From Staphylococcus saprophyticus subsp. saprophyticus ATCC 15305 = NCTC 7292 (lineage in GTDB: Bacteria; Bacillota; Bacilli; Staphylococcales; Staphylococcaceae), in contig NC_007350.1 in NCBI RefSeq assembly GCF_000010125.1, forward strand, positions 2,046,001 through 2,110,000: 64,000 nucleotides of DNA. The letters run 5' to 3'. Under the pieces are notes generated by a model. That model searched no databases and was not told the DNA's origin. It was given only the letters and a program-made list of their open reading frames with translations. Each line of letters opens with the position of its first letter. The stretch's first letter is position 1. Both the position numbers and the translations under genes were made by a program. This document shows positions 45,858 through 54,267 of the stretch, piece by piece.

Positions 45858-47018
45858 TTAAATATTACTGAAGCGTGATCTAATCATTTTTTCTATAAAT
45901 ATAACGAACATACCTAATACCATTACTAATACTGACATATATAAGGGAAATTCGAAATTGATATCATATAATGTGCCTGCTACAAGAGGCCCGATAAAGT
46001 TGCCCATACTGGTAAATGTAGAATTCAGCCCACCTGCGAAACCTTGTCGATTTCCAGCAATATTAGAAAAATAGTTTGTAATCGCTGGTCGGATCATATC
46101 GAATCCGATAAACACGATGAAACTAATAATCATAATTGACCAATAGCTATGAACAAATGTCAGTGCCAATAAAATGATAGCAGAATAAAGTAATGCATAA
46201 GTGATAAATGTTAACTCTTTGAAATGTTTCATGAATTTATCAAAGAAAAACACTTGGAATATTGCGCCGGCTATCCCACCACCAGTAATCGCGAATGAAA
46301 TATCTAATGGTGAATAGTGTGCTTTATCTGCTGTGTATAATGGGAATAGCGTTTCAAAAGCAGATAGGCCAAAAGCGAGTACAAGTGTCAAGATAATTGG
46401 TGTCAGAAATACTTTCCAATTAATTTTTGATAGTAATTCTGGTTGATATTGAGTGAAACCATCTTGCGTACTGTTCTTTGGATTTTTGATTAATGCAATC
46501 GATAAGATTAATGCCACACATCCACTAAAACCAGCCACATAAAACGGTAATCTATGTGAAAATTCTGCTAGAAATCCACCCATCCCTGGTCCTAAAATGA
46601 ATCCCGAATTAATAATTGCTGACATATAGCCGAAATTTTTCGCTTTATCTCTACCTACAGAAATATCAGCAATCATTCCTGTTACCCCCGGCATAACCAT
46701 ACCAGCACTAAATCCACCTAGTATTCTAGAAACGATTAAAAGTGAGAACGTATGACTTGCAGCGAATAAGAATTCTGAAATAGCAAAAAGACCCAAACCT
46801 ATACAAATAATCAGTTTTTTACCTAATTTATCTGCCAGCGTACCACCAAATGGTGAAATGATCATTTGTGCTAAAGCAAAGACAGCAACGAGTATACCTA
46901 AGTCACTACCTTTTAAGCCTAAGTCTTTCAAATAAACCGGTAATACCGGAACAACTAAACCAATACCTAAAAAGACAAGAAAAATATTAAAATATAATAT
47001 AATAAATTGCTTATTCAC
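45858..47018 (-). CDS. norA: Multidrug efflux pump NorA
   Basis: MFS (DHA1) exporter of fluoroquinolones, dyes and biocides, 386 aa, twelve helices. The N terminus MNKQFIILYFNIFLVFLG, motif A GGTLADKLGKK, motif C GFILGPGMGG and the SFVVFIGFDMIRPAITNYFS-like region closely match S. aureus NorA. Start is the GTG at 47018, with GGAG 8 nt upstream; an in-frame GTG three codons earlier is less well placed. Its regulator MgrA is encoded in the same window (53616). Confidence 0.95.
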   Translation of the reverse strand: MNKQFIILYFNIFLVFLGIGLVVPVLPVYLKDLGLKGSDLGILVAVFALAQMIISPFGGTLADKLGKKLIICIGLGLFAISEFLFAASHTFSLLIVSRILGGFSAGMVMPGVTGMIADISVGRDKAKNFGYMSAIINSGFILGPGMGGFLAEFSHRLPFYVAGFSGCVALILSIALIKNPKNSTQDGFTQYQPELLSKINWKVFLTPIILTLVLAFGLSAFETLFPLYTADKAHYSPLDISFAITGGGIAGAIFQVFFFDKFMKHFKELTFITYALLYSAIILLALTFVHSYWSIMIISFIVFIGFDMIRPAITNYFSNIAGNRQGFAGGLNSTFTSMGNFIGPLVAGTLYDINFEFPLYMSVLVMVLGMFVIFIEKMIRSRFSNI

Positions 47019-47143
47019 GTTTCTCACTCCATTCTTTTTTAATATATAAATTGCTGGCTATTTATAACATTGATAAAACCTTAATATTACAACATTCTAT
47101 AACAGTTCTATAGCAAATGACAATAAAAAATATTTACTATAAA

Positions 47144-47184
47144 CACTATTATACAAACTCTTAATAAGAACTTGTATAATAGTG
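47144..47184. promoter_or_regulatory. Palindromic bidirectional promoter/operator between norA and the PPC gene
   Basis: Perfect 13-bp arms CACTATTATACAA (47144-47156) and TTGTATAATAGTG (47172-47184); the 15-nt centre itself holds TCTT/AAGA. Each arm contains a TATAAT -10: 47175-47180 for plus, 47148-47153 for minus. A symmetrical operator controlling both divergent genes is the simplest reading. Confidence 0.6.
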
Positions 47185-47215
47185 GTGTAATCCATTTTCA
47201 GAACGGAGGTTTCTT

Positions 47216-47635
47216 ATGATTTATCAAGTAGACGGCAAAACGATTGTTTTAGTATTGGAACAGGGTGAAGATATTGTAGAAGCTGTAACTGATATTGCTA
47301 GAGAACAAAATGGTAAGTTTGGCACAGTCAGTGGTATTGGCGCTTGTTCAAGCGCAGAGCTCAACTTTTATAATCTAGAAACACAAACATATGAGAAGAA
47401 ATTAATTGATGAACCATTAGAATTAATCGGTTTAATGGGCAACATTTCTCATATTGATGAACAGCCCTTTGCACATTTACACGCAACATTTGGAACCAAT
47501 CAATATGAAACACTTAGTGGTCATTTAACAAAAGCCGTTGTATCTGCAACTGCTGAAATTATCATTACAATGACTAATCTAGACATCAATCGTAAACACA
47601 ATGAAACCATTGGTTTGAATCTGTTAGATTTATAA
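47216..47635 (+). CDS. PPC (DUF296) domain protein
   Basis: 139 aa, almost entirely a PPC/DUF296 domain, found in plant AT-hook proteins and in small trimeric bacterial proteins. The conserved GIGACSSAEL, G-N-I-S and histidine pair HLHATF are visible; in some relatives these histidines bind metal. Described as DNA-binding in databases, but the bacterial role is unknown. GGAGG precedes the ATG. Divergent from norA. Confidence 0.82.
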   Translation: MIYQVDGKTIVLVLEQGEDIVEAVTDIAREQNGKFGTVSGIGACSSAELNFYNLETQTYEKKLIDEPLELIGLMGNISHIDEQPFAHLHATFGTNQYETLSGHLTKAVVSATAEIIITMTNLDINRKHNETIGLNLLDL

Positions 47636-47730
47636 ATAAAATGTGCTTACCTTTATTTTTAAATCATTCACTAACTATGCAACCCAATAAGAATGTAAGT
47701 GCTATACGCAACTATTCATTATGCTTAATT

Positions 47731-47767
47731 TGAGTCTGAGACATAAATAGCTGCCTCAGACTCTTTT
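47731..47767 (+). terminator. Terminator after the PPC gene
   Basis: Arms GAGTCTGAG and CTCAGACTC plus a T-run; another member of the GAGTCTGRGACA family. Confidence 0.82.
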
Positions 47768-48280
47768 ATCCATTAAGGAGTAGTTGTCTGAACTGCACGT
47801 ATTTTTATAAACTGTATTTCCATTTATTTTACATAAATTCACTTAAAAGTGTAAATTCAGAAAATACGCAATGTGCTCCTCTATTGACTTAGATCTTGTT
47901 AATATTAAAATTCACTTTACTTTTATAATATATAATATGATGATTTGGGATATGATTTAAACATGATTTAGCATTTAACCGTTACTGCTTTAATCCAACC
48001 GTGTCATAAGTTGCTATGTTATGGTGTTTAATTAATTTATATGAATTCATTCTCCAACTATTTAATTATACATTTTATCTTTATGAATCCAACTTGTACT
48101 TTTCGTTGAATTTTATTTTCAAAAAATGTATCATGTAGTCTTGTATTTCAACAAATTGAACTAACACCTCTCTTAAGTTATGCGATTTAAGGTAGAGATA
48201 TATTTATTATTGTATATAATAAGCATTTAAACTAATACATTCATCAGCAACGACATACTAAAAAGAAAGTAGGTGTATTG
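47768..48280. other. AT-rich intergenic region
   Basis: About 510 bases without a gene. I note a short palindrome CACTTAAAAGTG (about 47838-47849) and a weak CodY-like match (TAAATTCAGAAAATA) next to it, both too weak to call. No promoter could be assigned with confidence. Confidence 0.4.
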
Positions 48281-48898
48281 ATGTCGGCTCGATATATTGC
48301 TAGAACTGTGTTCCTTATTCTAATCATTATTTCAATATTTTTTAATCATTATTTTCCGTTTATGACATTAAATTTATTTCTAGCATATGTGCCATTTGAA
48401 CTATGCTTACTCTTGAATTTATTTAAACCTATTTATAAATACGAATGGCCGCTCTTTATTATATTTGCACTTATTTTTGTATTTATGGTTCCTAATACAT
48501 TATATATGGTTACAGACTTAATCCATTTAAATCAATTTAGATTTAATTTTTATCAGGGTTTATTAATCACTGAATGGGCCTATTTCGCATTTTTAGTTGC
48601 AGCCGTATTACTCGCACTGTATCTATTAATTTTAATGTTTTTAGAAATTGAGCAATTTACACACCGTATGTGGTTAAATCGACTCATCATCGTAGCAATG
48701 ATGTTCCTTAATGGACTCGGTATTTACATCGGTCGCTTCTTGCGTTTACATTCCGTTTATCTTATTAATGAACCACTCCGTATTTTTAATGAAGTTGCGG
48801 CAAGCCTGAAATTTGATACTTTGTGCTTCATTTTATTACTTGTAGCATTGCAAATTATCATATATGCATTTGCGAAAGGAGTGCGTAGTGCAAAATGA
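48281..48898 (+). CDS. DUF1361 membrane protein
   Basis: 205 aa, six helices. The DUF1361 pattern is visible: LAYVPFEL, VPNTLYMVTDLIHL, and NGLGIYIGRFLRLHS. Function of the family is unknown. I start at the ATG at 48281, five bases after AGGTG. It overlaps the next small gene by 4 bp (ATGA). Confidence 0.82.
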   Translation: MSARYIARTVFLILIIISIFFNHYFPFMTLNLFLAYVPFELCLLLNLFKPIYKYEWPLFIIFALIFVFMVPNTLYMVTDLIHLNQFRFNFYQGLLITEWAYFAFLVAAVLLALYLLILMFLEIEQFTHRMWLNRLIIVAMMFLNGLGIYIGRFLRLHSVYLINEPLRIFNEVAASLKFDTLCFILLLVALQIIIYAFAKGVRSAK

Positions 48899-49170
48899 CT
48901 TTCAATATTATTATTTTAATTATTATACTCATTTTATTGCAGCTAATCATTGGTCATCTATTACATGATGTAGGATTCTCATATACGCACAGCATTATCT
49001 TGATGTGCCTTCCCTTAGGAATCGGTTTGTTTTACCTACAATTATTTTATTACGAGCGTCGCTTCCCTAAGTGGAATATACCCATCCATGTTAAGATCAG
49101 ACTAAAATACATGTATATACTCACTTTCTTCGAATATGTTGCGCTATACATTTGTATCTTTAGAATGTAA
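48895..49170 (+). CDS. Small membrane protein coupled to the DUF1361 gene
   Basis: 91 aa with three hydrophobic segments and a short basic loop (YYERRFPKWN). The start ATGA overlaps the upstream stop, with AAAGGAG 13 nt before it. I do not recognise a family. Probably a partner of the DUF1361 protein. Confidence 0.62.
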   Translation: MTFNIIILIIILILLQLIIGHLLHDVGFSYTHSIILMCLPLGIGLFYLQLFYYERRFPKWNIPIHVKIRLKYMYILTFFEYVALYICIFRM

Positions 49171-49311
49171 TCATTTATCGTTTACATAGTAAACAGTTAA
49201 TGAATTGTATCATCAGTTCTAATATTACATGTGCTAAGGATTAAGTATACGTGTCTGAGATATAAATAGATATTTCGCCTACTTTTAGGTGCTAGTTAAA
49301 AATACTGATAT

Positions 49312-49364
49312 AAAAAAGCTCCCGTCTAAGTTTTCATTTTTCAATGTCAACTTTAACGGGAGTT
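49312..49364 (-). terminator. Terminator downstream of mdh
   Basis: Stem CTCCCGT.TAA.GTT / AAC.TTAACGGGAG with a T-run on minus, about 125 bp past the mdh stop. Its interior (49330-49351) matches that of the norA terminator at 18 of 22 positions. A degenerate GTCTGAGAYA hairpin precedes it at about 49251-49275. Confidence 0.75.
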
Positions 49365-49490
49365 ATTTATATGACTTAGATAATAAATCTTATTCTCAAT
49401 AAAAGACTCAATTGATGCTGTAAAATACTACACTTGCTACTACTTAACTGCTGTCTAAATACTTCTATTTTAATGTACGTCATCTATTTA

Positions 49491-50429
49491 TCATTGATTT
49501 TTCAAAGCTTGTTTCACTTCTTCTACAGAGTCTGCAGAGATGCGCAATTGTGCCTGTTCATTGTCTGAAAGTGCTAGTTCAACAATATTTTCGATACCTT
49601 TTTCACTTAAAACAGTTGGTACACCTAAACAGATATCAGAAAATCCATATTCTCCTTCTAACAATGCGATACTTGGTAATAAACGATGTTGATCCTTTAG
49701 AATTGCTTCAATCATTTCAAAAACTGCAGACGCAGGGGCATAATATGCAGAACCATTGCCAAGCAAAGCAACAATTTCAGCGCCACCCTTTCTTGTACGT
49801 TCTACAATTTGCTCTATTTGCGTTTGATTCAACAATTGATGTAAAGGGACACCATTGACATTGGTTGAATTTACTAAAGGTACCATTGTATCACCGTGGC
49901 CGCCTAATACAAGCCCTCTAATATCTTTTATTGACACATTTAAAGCTTCTGCAATAAAGGATTGATATCGTGCAGTATCTAATACACCAGACTGTCCAAT
50001 CACGCGTTCTTTCGGAAAACCTGACGCTTTTAACACAGAATAGGTCATCGCATCTACTGGATTAGTAAGTACGATAATTTTGCAATCCGGTGAATACTTT
50101 ACAATTTCCTTCGTAACATCGAACATCACTTTTTCATTAATTTGTACTAAGTCATCTCTACTCATACCTGGTTTACGAGGACTTCCTGCAGTTATCACAA
50201 CAATATCTGAATCGGCTGTATCAGCGTAATTCACGGAACCCGTCACTTTCGCATCAAAACCATATACCGGACTGCTTTCGAATATATCTAGCGCCTTACC
50301 CTTCACTTGTCCTTCGTTATCTGGTCGATCAATGAGCACTACATCAGCTAACTCATGCTGCGCAACAATAAATGCTAATGTAGCGCCTGTGTTACCAGCA
50401 CCTATTATGGAAATTTTCTTTTTGGTCAT
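49491..50429 (-). CDS. mdh: NAD-dependent malate dehydrogenase Mdh
   Basis: LDH/MDH-family dehydrogenase, 312 aa. N-terminal Rossmann loop GAGNTGAT with D34 for NAD. The substrate-specificity position is R85 in [12 protein letters not shown], the signature of LDH-like malate dehydrogenases (lactate dehydrogenases have Q there). R91, D151, R154 and H178 (GGHGD) complete the active site. It would interconvert malate and oxaloacetate. No other TCA gene is adjacent. Its Shine-Dalgarno is AAGGGGA. Confidence 0.9.
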   Translation of the reverse strand: MTKKKISIIGAGNTGATLAFIVAQHELADVVLIDRPDNEGQVKGKALDIFESSPVYGFDAKVTGSVNYADTADSDIVVITAGSPRKPGMSRDDLVQINEKVMFDVTKEIVKYSPDCKIIVLTNPVDAMTYSVLKASGFPKERVIGQSGVLDTARYQSFIAEALNVSIKDIRGLVLGGHGDTMVPLVNSTNVNGVPLHQLLNQTQIEQIVERTRKGGAEIVALLGNGSAYYAPASAVFEMIEAILKDQHRLLPSIALLEGEYGFSDICLGVPTVLSEKGIENIVELALSDNEQAQLRISADSVEEVKQALKNQ

Positions 50430-50528
50430 AAAAACATCCCCTTAATCAAGCAATTTATATCTCAATTAAATTATAACACGCATTCATTTTAAACAATGAT
50501 TGCAATTCATAAACTTAAGTTATCATCT

Positions 50529-51140
50529 TTACTTATGTTTGCGTTGGCGCTTAAACCATTTCCATATAATGAAAATGGCGAGGATAATCAGTACAATATA
50601 TATAATGCGAGAATAAATATCCATATAGTACACAATTGCATGCCAATTACCGCCGACTGCTTGACCTAAATAAATTAAAACAATATTCCATATTAATGTT
50701 CCTATCGTTGTAAATAGCATAAATAATGGTAGATTCATTCTTGTTAAACCAGCAGGTATAGAGATTAAACTTCTCAACAAAGGCACGAAACGACAGAAGA
50801 AAATAGTCCAATAACCATATTTATCAAACCACTGTATTGTTCTATCAATATCCTTCGTTTTTACACGAAGAAACTTTCCATATCGATTAACAAAACGATA
50901 TAAATTGCGTTCACCAATCCAAGCTCCTATTCCGTATAAGACGATTGCACCGACAACTGAACCAATTGTAGACGTAATGGTCACACCAATAAAACTTAAA
51001 TCAGATTTAGTAGTCATAAAACCACCAAAAGTTAAAATAATTTCAGACGGTATAGGCGGAAAGACATTTTCTAGAAAAATTAAAAAAGCAATACCCCAAT
51101 AACCATATTGTTCCATAAAGTGTGTAATCCACTGTTCCAT
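50529..51140 (-). CDS. DedA-family membrane protein
   Basis: 203 aa of the DedA/SNARE-associated family (undecaprenyl-phosphate or phospholipid flippase-type transporters). The N-terminal re-entrant motif E-N-x-F-P-P-I-P-S-E, and the F-x-R-F-V-P-x-x-R-S motif (CRFVPLLRSL) are diagnostic. GGAGG precedes the ATG. Last gene of a likely cobW-AKR-membrane-dedA run. The C terminus is basic. Confidence 0.9.
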   Translation of the reverse strand: MEQWITHFMEQYGYWGIAFLIFLENVFPPIPSEIILTFGGFMTTKSDLSFIGVTITSTIGSVVGAIVLYGIGAWIGERNLYRFVNRYGKFLRVKTKDIDRTIQWFDKYGYWTIFFCRFVPLLRSLISIPAGLTRMNLPLFMLFTTIGTLIWNIVLIYLGQAVGGNWHAIVYYMDIYSRIIYIVLIILAIFIIWKWFKRQRKHK

Positions 51141-51192
51141 GCATTACCTCCTCGTTATAATCACGCTTGCTCTATAAGTCATTTACTCGTGA

Positions 51193-51495
51193 CTAGTTAA
51201 AAAAATGGTTAGTCAAACCATATAAATAAAATGTAAGTCCAAATAATACTAAGGAAAGTATGGTTAATATTAATGATAAAATCATTATCCGTTTAAAATG
51301 ATGAATAAAAACAACGAATAAAATCGAAGCATTATAAAGGAAAAACAAACCAAATAAAGTTACCATCACAGTAATGTCAGGAAAAACGATGTTCAATATA
51401 GCAATAATCAAAGCAAATCCTAAAAATGGAAAAGTAATAAAGCGTTTTTGAAACTTGAGTTCTTTTCTATGGTGTTGTTCGTTCTGAGTATTCAT
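51193..51495 (-). CDS. Small three-helix membrane protein
   Basis: 100 aa: a polar, charged N-terminus (about 20 residues, rich in Q, H, K) and three hydrophobic segments. AAAAGGAG precedes the ATG. Family not recognised. It lies 25 nt after the aldo/keto reductase gene and 52 nt before dedA. Confidence 0.65.
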   Translation of the reverse strand: MNTQNEQHHRKELKFQKRFITFPFLGFALIIAILNIVFPDITVMVTLFGLFFLYNASILFVVFIHHFKRIMILSLILTILSLVLFGLTFYLYGLTNHFFN

Positions 51496-51520
51496 TATTT
51501 ACACTCCTTTTAAAATTAAA

Positions 51521-52429
51521 TTAAGGGATATCGTGGCCTAATGAAGCTGTATAAATATCAAACCATTCTTGGTCTGTTAATGTTACCTCAAGTCCAGCGA
51601 TTGCGTCATCAATCCGTTCTATCTTATGCGTACCCAACACTGGCATGATTGCGGCAGGATGTTTATCTAACCAAGCCATGATGATGCCATTCGTTGTCAC
51701 ATTATATTTCTGTGCTAATGGTGAAACAATTGCCATAATTCTTGCAGCCTTTTCATCAGCTAGATCAAAGAGCTTGCCACCCGCCATAGGGCTCCATGAC
51801 ATAATTTTAACATCATCTTTATACATATGATTAATGACACCATTGTCAATTGCATCTAATGTGTATGGCGACACTTCTAATTGATTTATTGTAATGTGTA
51901 ATTTGTCACACACAAGGCATTTACTTAACAAATCATATTGCGATTTATTAAAATTCGAGACACCAAATGATCTCACTTTACCCTCGCTTACTAAAGCCTT
52001 TAAAGCTTCTGTTACTTCATGGGGATCCATCAACGGTGATGGTCGATGGATAAGCAAACTATCTAAATAATCAACATTTAATTGTTGTAATGAACGGTCT
52101 ACTGCTTTTCGAATATGTGTTTTACTATGATCATATCTGTGTCCATGAATGTCTTGTTCAGGGCTTGATGGTAGTACGATACCACATTTCGTCACAATCT
52201 CAATTTCATCTCGTAATTGAGGTGATAATTTTAAAGCCTCACCAAAAATACCTTCGCATGTATAATTACCGTAAATATCGGCATGGTCCATCGTTGTGAC
52301 CCCGCGCTCTACTAACTCATTTAAATAACGATTCAATTGTTGTGGTGTCCACTGCCAATCTTGTGCTCTCCAAAACCCTTGTATCACTTTTGAAAACGAG
52401 ACATACTGATTTATTTTTACTTTATCCAT
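51521..52429 (-). CDS. Aldo/keto reductase (YdhF-like)
   Basis: 302 aa TIM-barrel oxidoreductase. The catalytic tetrad is D48, Y53, K81 and H128 (DHADIYG, TKCG, LIHRP). It is a different subfamily from the enzyme at 35005, resembling YdhF and the potassium-channel beta-like AKRs. 33 nt after the CobW gene on the same strand. Substrate unknown. Confidence 0.87.
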   Translation of the reverse strand: MDKVKINQYVSFSKVIQGFWRAQDWQWTPQQLNRYLNELVERGVTTMDHADIYGNYTCEGIFGEALKLSPQLRDEIEIVTKCGIVLPSSPEQDIHGHRYDHSKTHIRKAVDRSLQQLNVDYLDSLLIHRPSPLMDPHEVTEALKALVSEGKVRSFGVSNFNKSQYDLLSKCLVCDKLHITINQLEVSPYTLDAIDNGVINHMYKDDVKIMSWSPMAGGKLFDLADEKAARIMAIVSPLAQKYNVTTNGIIMAWLDKHPAAIMPVLGTHKIERIDDAIAGLEVTLTDQEWFDIYTASLGHDIP

Positions 52430-52462
52430 TTAAAAACCAACACCTTTTATTTTATTAGATAA

Positions 52463-53389
52463 TTAAGTGAACTGTAACATGTCTAATTTGTTGCGTATTT
52501 GATTTTCATCAATCTGTTCACCAATCATCACAATCGTTAATGGCATTTCATCATCAATAATTTGATAATCTGGGAGACCAAATGCATATTGAAATTCATA
52601 AGTTTCATGAGGCATATCACGAAATTTAACATATCCCTTTAATCTTAGAACATTATCTGGGAGCCGTAAAATAAATTGATAAAATAATTGACGATCAATC
52701 GGCCCAGAAAAATGGTATTGTACACTATTTATACCATGATGATGCATATGGCTTTCTTTAGTTGGCAATGATGTATTTGTAATCGTATCAAAAGCATCCA
52801 TGTGCATATCTGCATAAGTTGTATAAAATTTGGGCGCTTCTGAATTAATTTTATCAATAGCTTTAAGATCATCATACGCATCACTTTTTAATAAATCCAT
52901 TTTATTGACTACAATTGCATGACTTACTTCTAATTGTTCTTCCATCAATTGTTTTGTACTATGGGTATATTGGGTTCTGGTCAAAAATCTTGGTGCGTCT
53001 AATAATCCTATTACCATAGGCGTTTGGACATTAGCGACAATTTCAGGATCTTGGCATGCCGCAATAATTTCTATCGGATGTGCAATACCCGTCGCCTCAA
53101 TTATAATATGGTGCATTGCACTTTTGTTAAGAAAATGTTTTAATTGTTTTATTAAATCTTGTTGCAAGTCACAACAGACGCAACCATTTAATATCGATGC
53201 GACTTCAACATCGTCGCTTAATGCAGCGCTATCTACATCTAAATTGCCGTATTCATTTACGATGATACTTGGGTTTTCATTTTTTCTTAATAAATATTTC
53301 ACATAATTGCTAAGGAAAGTTGTTTTCCCACTACCTAAAAAACCTGTTACAATTGTAATAGGCGTCTTAGGTTGTTTAATATTTTTCAT
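52463..53389 (-). CDS. CobW/COG0523-family metal-chaperone GTPase
   Basis: G3E-family GTPase, 308 aa. Walker A is GFLGSGKTT, the metal-binding G-C-V-C-C motif follows, with the Walker B-like EATG and the NKMDL guanine motif; the C-terminal domain has a histidine cluster (MHHHG). Such proteins deliver zinc or cobalt to client enzymes. I prefer the ATG at 53389 (GAGTGA five bases before); an ATG at 53401 lacks a Shine-Dalgarno. No Zur box was seen upstream. Confidence 0.85.
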   Translation of the reverse strand: MKNIKQPKTPITIVTGFLGSGKTTFLSNYVKYLLRKNENPSIIVNEYGNLDVDSAALSDDVEVASILNGCVCCDLQQDLIKQLKHFLNKSAMHHIIIEATGIAHPIEIIAACQDPEIVANVQTPMVIGLLDAPRFLTRTQYTHSTKQLMEEQLEVSHAIVVNKMDLLKSDAYDDLKAIDKINSEAPKFYTTYADMHMDAFDTITNTSLPTKESHMHHHGINSVQYHFSGPIDRQLFYQFILRLPDNVLRLKGYVKFRDMPHETYEFQYAFGLPDYQIIDDEMPLTIVMIGEQIDENQIRNKLDMLQFT

Positions 53390-53408
53390 AAAATCACTCA
53401 TTTCTTAA

Positions 53409-53424
53409 ACACAAATGTTTGTGT
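53409..53424. promoter_or_regulatory. Inverted repeat in front of the CobW gene
   Basis: ACACAAA-TG-TTTGTGT, 7-2-7, about 20 bp before the CobW start and downstream of a possible -10 (TATAAA). Position fits an operator of the CobW operon, regulator unknown. Confidence 0.4.
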
Positions 53425-53615
53425 AAAATTTAATTTATACATATAATTAAACTTTTACTTGATAAAATATTAGATATCTTCTAAACTTTATACACACTTT
53501 ATTTTAGCATGGCACAGTGCAAAAGTATGATTGAAGAAGTGTCAAACACAACGCAAGACGGATTCAGGTCCGATACAGAGAGAACAAAACGGATAGAATG
53601 TCTGGAGGAGAACTT

Positions 53616-54059
53616 ATGTCTGAACCACTTAATTTAAAGGAACAACTTTGCTTTAGTTTGTATAATGCTCAAAGACAAGTAAATCGCTACTACTCAAATA
53701 ATGTCTTTAAAAAATACAAACTGACTTACCCACAATTTTTAGTATTAACAATTTTATGGGCTGATTCACCTGTCAATGTAAAGAAAGTCGTAACAGAATT
53801 AGCATTAGATACAGGTACTGTATCTCCATTACTCAAGAGAATGGAACAAGTTGATTTAATCAAACGTGAACGTTCTGAAGTAGATCAACGTGAAGTGTTT
53901 ATTCATTTAACTGACAAAAGTGAAGCAATTCGTCCAGAATTAGACACGGCTTGTCAAGATGTTGCTGTTGCATCATCATTAAGCCCAGATGAATCTCAAG
54001 AGTTAAATCGATTACTTTCAAAAGTAATCAATGCCTTCACTGAAGAAAAATCTAAATAA
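53616..54059 (+). CDS. mgrA: MarR-family global regulator MgrA
   Basis: Redox-sensitive regulator of efflux (including norA), autolysis and surface proteins. 147 aa, same length as S. aureus MgrA and nearly identical in the winged helix ([31 protein letters not shown]). The single sensor cysteine is C12 (EQLCFSL). Start ATG 53616 with GGAGGAG five bases upstream; an upstream in-frame start would destroy this spacing. Confidence 0.96.
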   Translation: MSEPLNLKEQLCFSLYNAQRQVNRYYSNNVFKKYKLTYPQFLVLTILWADSPVNVKKVVTELALDTGTVSPLLKRMEQVDLIKRERSEVDQREVFIHLTDKSEAIRPELDTACQDVAVASSLSPDESQELNRLLSKVINAFTEEKSK

Positions 54060-54127
54060 TTTTTCACAACAAAAGTTTAGGTACTAGCTATTAAAAATTA
54101 TTCCTTTAATATACTTGATTTATAAAG

Positions 54128-54163
54128 CGAGCTCAAACACTTATGTGTTTGAGCTCGTTTTTT
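54128..54163 (+). terminator. Terminator of mgrA
   Basis: Perfect 13-bp arms CGAGCTCAAACAC and GTGTTTGAGCTCG with a TTAT loop and six T residues. Confidence 0.92.
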
Positions 54164-54267
54164 CATAATAAATCATAACTCATATTCAACAGCTCTATCT
54201 ACCGCGGTTTAAATGAATAACTAAAGATTTATTATTTATTTTAGATGTCTTCGTTTCCACGTTTATT

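Noticed and set aside
47846-47860. CodY-like box in the 47768-48280 gap
   Set aside because: Four mismatches to the consensus and over 400 bp from the nearest start codon.
49491-50429. L-lactate dehydrogenase
   Set aside because: The specificity loop has Arg ([10 protein letters not shown]), as in LDH-like malate dehydrogenases.
53598-53615. Upstream start for mgrA
   Set aside because: It would use part of the GGAGGAG Shine-Dalgarno as coding sequence and add six residues absent from the known 147-residue MgrA.
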